From positions 2,418,001-2,482,000 of the forward strand of contig NC_012029.1 of the NCBI RefSeq assembly GCF_000022205.1: a stretch of DNA of 64,000 nucleotides, written 5' to 3'. The DNA is from Halorubrum lacusprofundi ATCC 49239 (GTDB lineage Archaea > Halobacteriota > Halobacteria > Halobacteriales > Haloferacaceae). The position numbers and the translations under genes were made by a program. The notes beneath the pieces were generated by a model. It ran no database searches. It was not told the DNA's origin and saw nothing but the letters and a program-made list of their open reading frames with translations. Shown here piece after piece: positions 61,006 to 64,000 of this stretch. Positions within the stretch are counted from its first letter, which is position 1. Each line of letters opens with the position of its first letter.

Positions 61006-61812
61006 ATGACCACGACGCGGGGACTCCGGGATAGCGACGAGCCGATCACGATGCTGACCGCCTACGACGCCCCGACAGCGGCGGTCGTCGACGAGGCCGG
61101 GATCGACATCGTCCTCGTCGGCGACAGCATGGGCAACGCCGCCTTGGGCTACGACTCGACGCTACCCGTAACGTTCGAGGAGGTCGCGAGCCGGACCGCG
61201 GCGGTCGCCCGCGCGACCGAGGACGCGCTGGTCGTCGCCGACATGCCCTTCCTCTCGTTCGGCGTCGACGAGGCGGAGTCGGTGCGCAACGCGGGGCGAC
61301 TCTTAAAGGAAGCCGACGCCGACGCGGTGAAGATCGAGAGCGGTCCGCACACCGTCGAGATGACGCGGCGGATGACCGACATCGGGATCCCGGTGATGGC
61401 GCATCTCGGGCTGACGCCCCAACACGTCAACCGACTCGGCGGGTACACCCGACAGGGAACCGATCAGGCCGCCGCCGAGGAGATCATCGACCTCGCCGGC
61501 GAGCACGTCGAGGCCGGCGCGTTCGCGCTCGTGTTGGAGCACGTCCCCGCGAACCTCGCGGGCGCGGTGACGGAGGCGCTGGAGATTCCGACGATCGGTA
61601 TCGGCGCCGGCTCGGACTGTGACGGACAGGTGCTCGTGATCAACGACGTCGTCGGTCTGGGGGAGTGGTCGCCACCCTTTGCCCGGCAGTTCGGCGACGT
61701 GCGCGGCGAGATGCTCGACGCCGTCGAGGCGTACAAGGAGGCGGTGACGGGCGGCGAGTTCCCGGCCGAGGAACACTCGCACGTCGAGGAGGACCTCGAC
61801 GACCTGTACTGA
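61006..61812 (+). CDS. panB: 3-methyl-2-oxobutanoate hydroxymethyltransferase
   Basis: First enzyme of pantothenate (hence CoA) synthesis. 268 residues with PanB motifs: LTAYDAPTAAVVDEAGIDIV, VGDSMGNAALGYDSTLPVT (metal site), GIPVMAHLGLTPQHVNRLGG and IGIGAGSDCDGQVLVINDVV. TATA-like CATTTTAACC is ~30 bases before the ATG. Confidence 0.95.
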   Translation: MTTTRGLRDSDEPITMLTAYDAPTAAVVDEAGIDIVLVGDSMGNAALGYDSTLPVTFEEVASRTAAVARATEDALVVADMPFLSFGVDEAESVRNAGRLLKEADADAVKIESGPHTVEMTRRMTDIGIPVMAHLGLTPQHVNRLGGYTRQGTDQAAAEEIIDLAGEHVEAGAFALVLEHVPANLAGAVTEALEIPTIGIGAGSDCDGQVLVINDVVGLGEWSPPFARQFGDVRGEMLDAVEAYKEAVTGGEFPAEEHSHVEEDLDDLY

Positions 61813-62075
61813 TAGGGATTCTCGTCGAAATTCATAGCTTCGAGACGACCGGCGCCGCTCAAACGCTTGGCAGGGGACGCGTTCCGGATCGATCCGGTCA
61901 GTACGGACACGGCGACGATCGATGCCGGGAGTGAATCTCGCACGGTGGTAGAGCGGTTGTTTATACGTGATCGAGTGGTGTTGCTGTCGGATGTTTATAC
62001 GTGATCGACGGCTCTGGGGTGACGGCCTCCAAAGCCCCAGCCGCTCGCTTATAAATAGCTGACCGGAGATCGACG

Positions 62076-62320
62076 GCGAGGACCTCCAAAGCCCCAGCCG
62101 TGAGGCGTCCAGACACTCGCTGCGCTCCTCGTCACTCGTTCGACTCGTTCCTGCGGTGCTTGCGTCGTCTCTGGGCGCCTCACGGTTGCCCCTTTGAGTC
62201 CCGCCCCGCACAGCGACCGCAGCCTCACGCCTCCCCAGCCTCGTCGCTGGCGGCGATCGCCGCCAGCGACTCCCTCGCGCGTGCTACTCGGCCGCGAGGC
62301 GGCCTCGCAGGCACGCGCCA
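62076..62320 (+). ncRNA. Putative structured RNA element, copy B (long form)
   Basis: A TATA-like GCTTATAAAT (62047-62056) is 30 bases before box 1 (62082-62097). Then a 16-base stem (62098-62113 with 62170-62185, one wobble pair), a 56-base loop resembling copy A's, box 2 (62189-62203), box 3 (62230-62243), a perfect 28-base palindrome (62243-62270), box 4 (62268-62277), an 8-base outer plus 6-base inner terminal hairpin (62277-62318) and the end GGCACGCGCCA (62310-62320). A second TATA/box 1 unit lies upstream (TATA ~61996, box ~62025). The rest of 61813-62556 holds no supported gene. Confidence 0.7.
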
Positions 62321-62556
62321 ACCGCATTCATTTATAAATGGCCGTCGCTCAACCTCTCGTTTAAATATGCTCTCGTCGCCACCGATCTGCAATACCCACT
62401 CCCGTCATCGATCAGAGAACACGCTCGGTGGCCGACCGCTTCGAACGAGAATCCGCTCGAAGAATCGGATTCCAACGGCACTACCGAGCCGGAGCTAGCG
62501 CCGAAACCGCCACACCCGGCGTGGGGTATATACGCTCCAACGGCCTACGTGAATAC

Positions 62557-64000
62557 GTGACAACCCGGACCATCCGCGCCCGCGACCGGCCGGTGTTCGG
62601 CGTCGACGTCCACAGCGGCGACGTCCGCGGCGACGACCCCTCCTACGCCCTCGTGATCTTGGATCCCGTCGACGACGACGATCCGGACGCGCCCGACACG
62701 GACGAGCCGATGGCGCGGGTGACCCGCGACGTGGTGTCGTTCCGGAAGCTCTGCCGATTGATCGACGACCGCAAACCGCTGTACGTCGCCACCGACAACG
62801 CCTACGAGCTGGCGGCGAACAAAAACGATCTCGTGGGCTTCCTCCGATCGCTTCCCGACGGCACGCGGCTGGTGCAGGTGACCGGCGCGGAGCGCCCGGA
62901 GCCGCTCTCGCGGGTCGCCTCCAGACACGGGATCCCGTACGGGAAAGAGCCGATGAAGGAGGCTGAGGCGTCGGCCCGGCTCGCGGCCGCCAACGTCGGC
63001 CACGAGGTGACCGCCTTCACCGACGAGACGCAGGTGAAGGTGTCCCGCGGGCGCTCGACCGGGAAGGGCGGCTGGAGTCAGGACCGCTACACCCGGCGGA
63101 TCCACGGGAACGTCCGGAAGCGGACCCGACAGGTCCAGTCGAAGCTGAAGGAGGCGAACCTCGACTTCGAGCGCGACGTGACCGAGAAGTACGGCGGCTA
63201 CGCGAACGCGACGTTCGCGGTCGAAGCGCGCCCGGAGGACATCCCGGTGTCGAACTCGCGGGCGGGCGACGTGCGCGTCGAGGTCGAGCGCGAGCGCCGC
63301 GACGGGATCGAGTACGAGCCGCTCGTGAAGCGACGCGACCGGGTGATCGTCGGGATCGATCCGGGGACGACCACCGCGGCCGCCGTGGTCGGGCTCGACG
63401 GCACCGTCCACGCCCTCTACTCTTCGCGAACGTCCGACACGGCCGACGTGACGGAGTGGATCATCGAGCAGGGCCGCCCGATCATCGTCGCCGCCGACGT
63501 GGAGCCGATGCCGGAGACCGTCGAGAAGTTCCGGCGTTCGTTCGACGCCGCGGGCTGGCGACCGACCACGGACCTGCCCGTCGACGAGAAACTCCATCGG
63601 ACCCGCGAGACCAACTACGACAACGATCACGAGCGCGACGCGCTGGCGGCCGCGCTGTACGCCTACGACGACCACGAGGACCAGTTCGAGCGCATCGCGG
63701 CGAAGACCCCGCCTCGGCTCGACCGCGAGGCGGTGATCGCGGGCGTCGTCGCGGGCGGGTCATCCGTCGAGGCCGTCATCGAGGGGCTGAGCGAGGACGA
63801 CGGGAGCGGCGGTGGTGACGGGGGTGGCGACGGCGGCGCGGAGGAGACGGACCCCACCGAGCCCGAGCGCACCGAAGAGGAGGAGACGATCCGGCGGCTC
63901 CGCGAGCGCGTCGGCCGGCTGGAGTCGCACGCGGAGTCGCTGGAAGCGGACCTCACAGAGCGCGACGAGCGGATCGCGGAGCTAGAGGGCGAACTGGAGG
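62557..64000 (+). CDS. DUF460 RuvC-like (RNase H fold) protein, partial
   Basis: At least 481 residues, cut by the right edge. The second part has VIVGIDPGTTTAAAVVGLDG, an RNase H/RuvC-like core, and DNDHERDALAAALYAYDDHE. Then a Gly/Asp linker and a coiled coil (IRRLRERVGRLESHAESLEA). GTG at 62557 follows a TATATA box (~62529) by ~28 bases, supporting leaderless GTG initiation. Predicted nuclease, function untested as far as I know. Confidence 0.85.
   Translation, partial: MTTRTIRARDRPVFGVDVHSGDVRGDDPSYALVILDPVDDDDPDAPDTDEPMARVTRDVVSFRKLCRLIDDRKPLYVATDNAYELAANKNDLVGFLRSLPDGTRLVQVTGAERPEPLSRVASRHGIPYGKEPMKEAEASARLAAANVGHEVTAFTDETQVKVSRGRSTGKGGWSQDRYTRRIHGNVRKRTRQVQSKLKEANLDFERDVTEKYGGYANATFAVEARPEDIPVSNSRAGDVRVEVERERRDGIEYEPLVKRRDRVIVGIDPGTTTAAAVVGLDGTVHALYSSRTSDTADVTEWIIEQGRPIIVAADVEPMPETVEKFRRSFDAAGWRPTTDLPVDEKLHRTRETNYDNDHERDALAAALYAYDDHEDQFERIAAKTPPRLDREAVIAGVVAGGSSVEAVIEGLSEDDGSGGGDGGGDGGAEETDPTEPERTEEEETIRRLRERVGRLESHAESLEADLTERDERIAELEGELE

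Overview
The window is chromosomal DNA of a haloarchaeon (class Halobacteria), most like Halorubrum. The GC content is high, the proteins are very acidic, and many genes have a TATA-like box about 25-30 bases upstream of the start codon, the pattern of leaderless archaeal transcripts. Gene content is also typical: an archaeal S10/spc ribosomal operon with Rnp1, S4e, L19e and L32e, a PGF-CTERM surface protein, a Tat lipoprotein, dodecin and phytoene synthase. Genus is inferred; class is close to certain.

Region 1 (1-11.1 kb, minus strand) is a 21-gene ribosomal operon from a SPOUT RNA methylase-like gene through L3 to L18, which runs off the left edge. Region 2 (11.2-13.6 kb) has a PQQ-type sugar dehydrogenase lipoprotein, tRNA-Gly(GCC) with two partial copies of its 3' end downstream, and a peroxiredoxin. 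Region 3 (13.7-31.2 kb) is mostly metabolism and housekeeping: an acyl-CoA carboxylase carboxyltransferase, a TraB-like protein, fructose-1,6-bisphosphatase with class I aldolase, 3-hydroxyacyl-CoA dehydrogenase, an MFS transporter, a receiver/PAS/histidine-kinase gene split by an amber codon, DinB, a NUDIX hydrolase, a CPBP protease, RNase P RNA and an AMMECR1 protein. Region 4 (31.2-41.5 kb) has NAD salvage genes around a surface metalloprotease, phytoene synthase with a repeat-containing zinc-finger protein, HisD and an MscS channel.

Region 5 (41.7-54.5 kb) looks like a fructan/sugar island: an ABC importer whose binding-protein gene is frameshifted, a TrmB-type regulator, a GH68 levansucrase, a TetR-MATE pair and a long GH32 enzyme. 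Region 6 (54.6-64 kb) has an IscA-type Fe-S protein, dodecin, an AlaX-type editing protein with an AIR-synthase-like protein, acyl-CoA dehydrogenase with a HAD hydrolase, PanB, and a DUF460 protein cut by the right edge.

The most novel signal is a dispersed non-coding element seen in three long copies (22.55-22.70 kb; 29.48-29.82 kb, minus strand; 62.08-62.32 kb) and a short one (56.24-56.29 kb). Each has a TATA-like box 29-32 bases before a conserved 'ACCTCCAAAGCC' box. The long copies add conserved boxes separated by stems whose sequences differ but whose pairing is kept. This points to a family of promoter-bearing structured RNAs.
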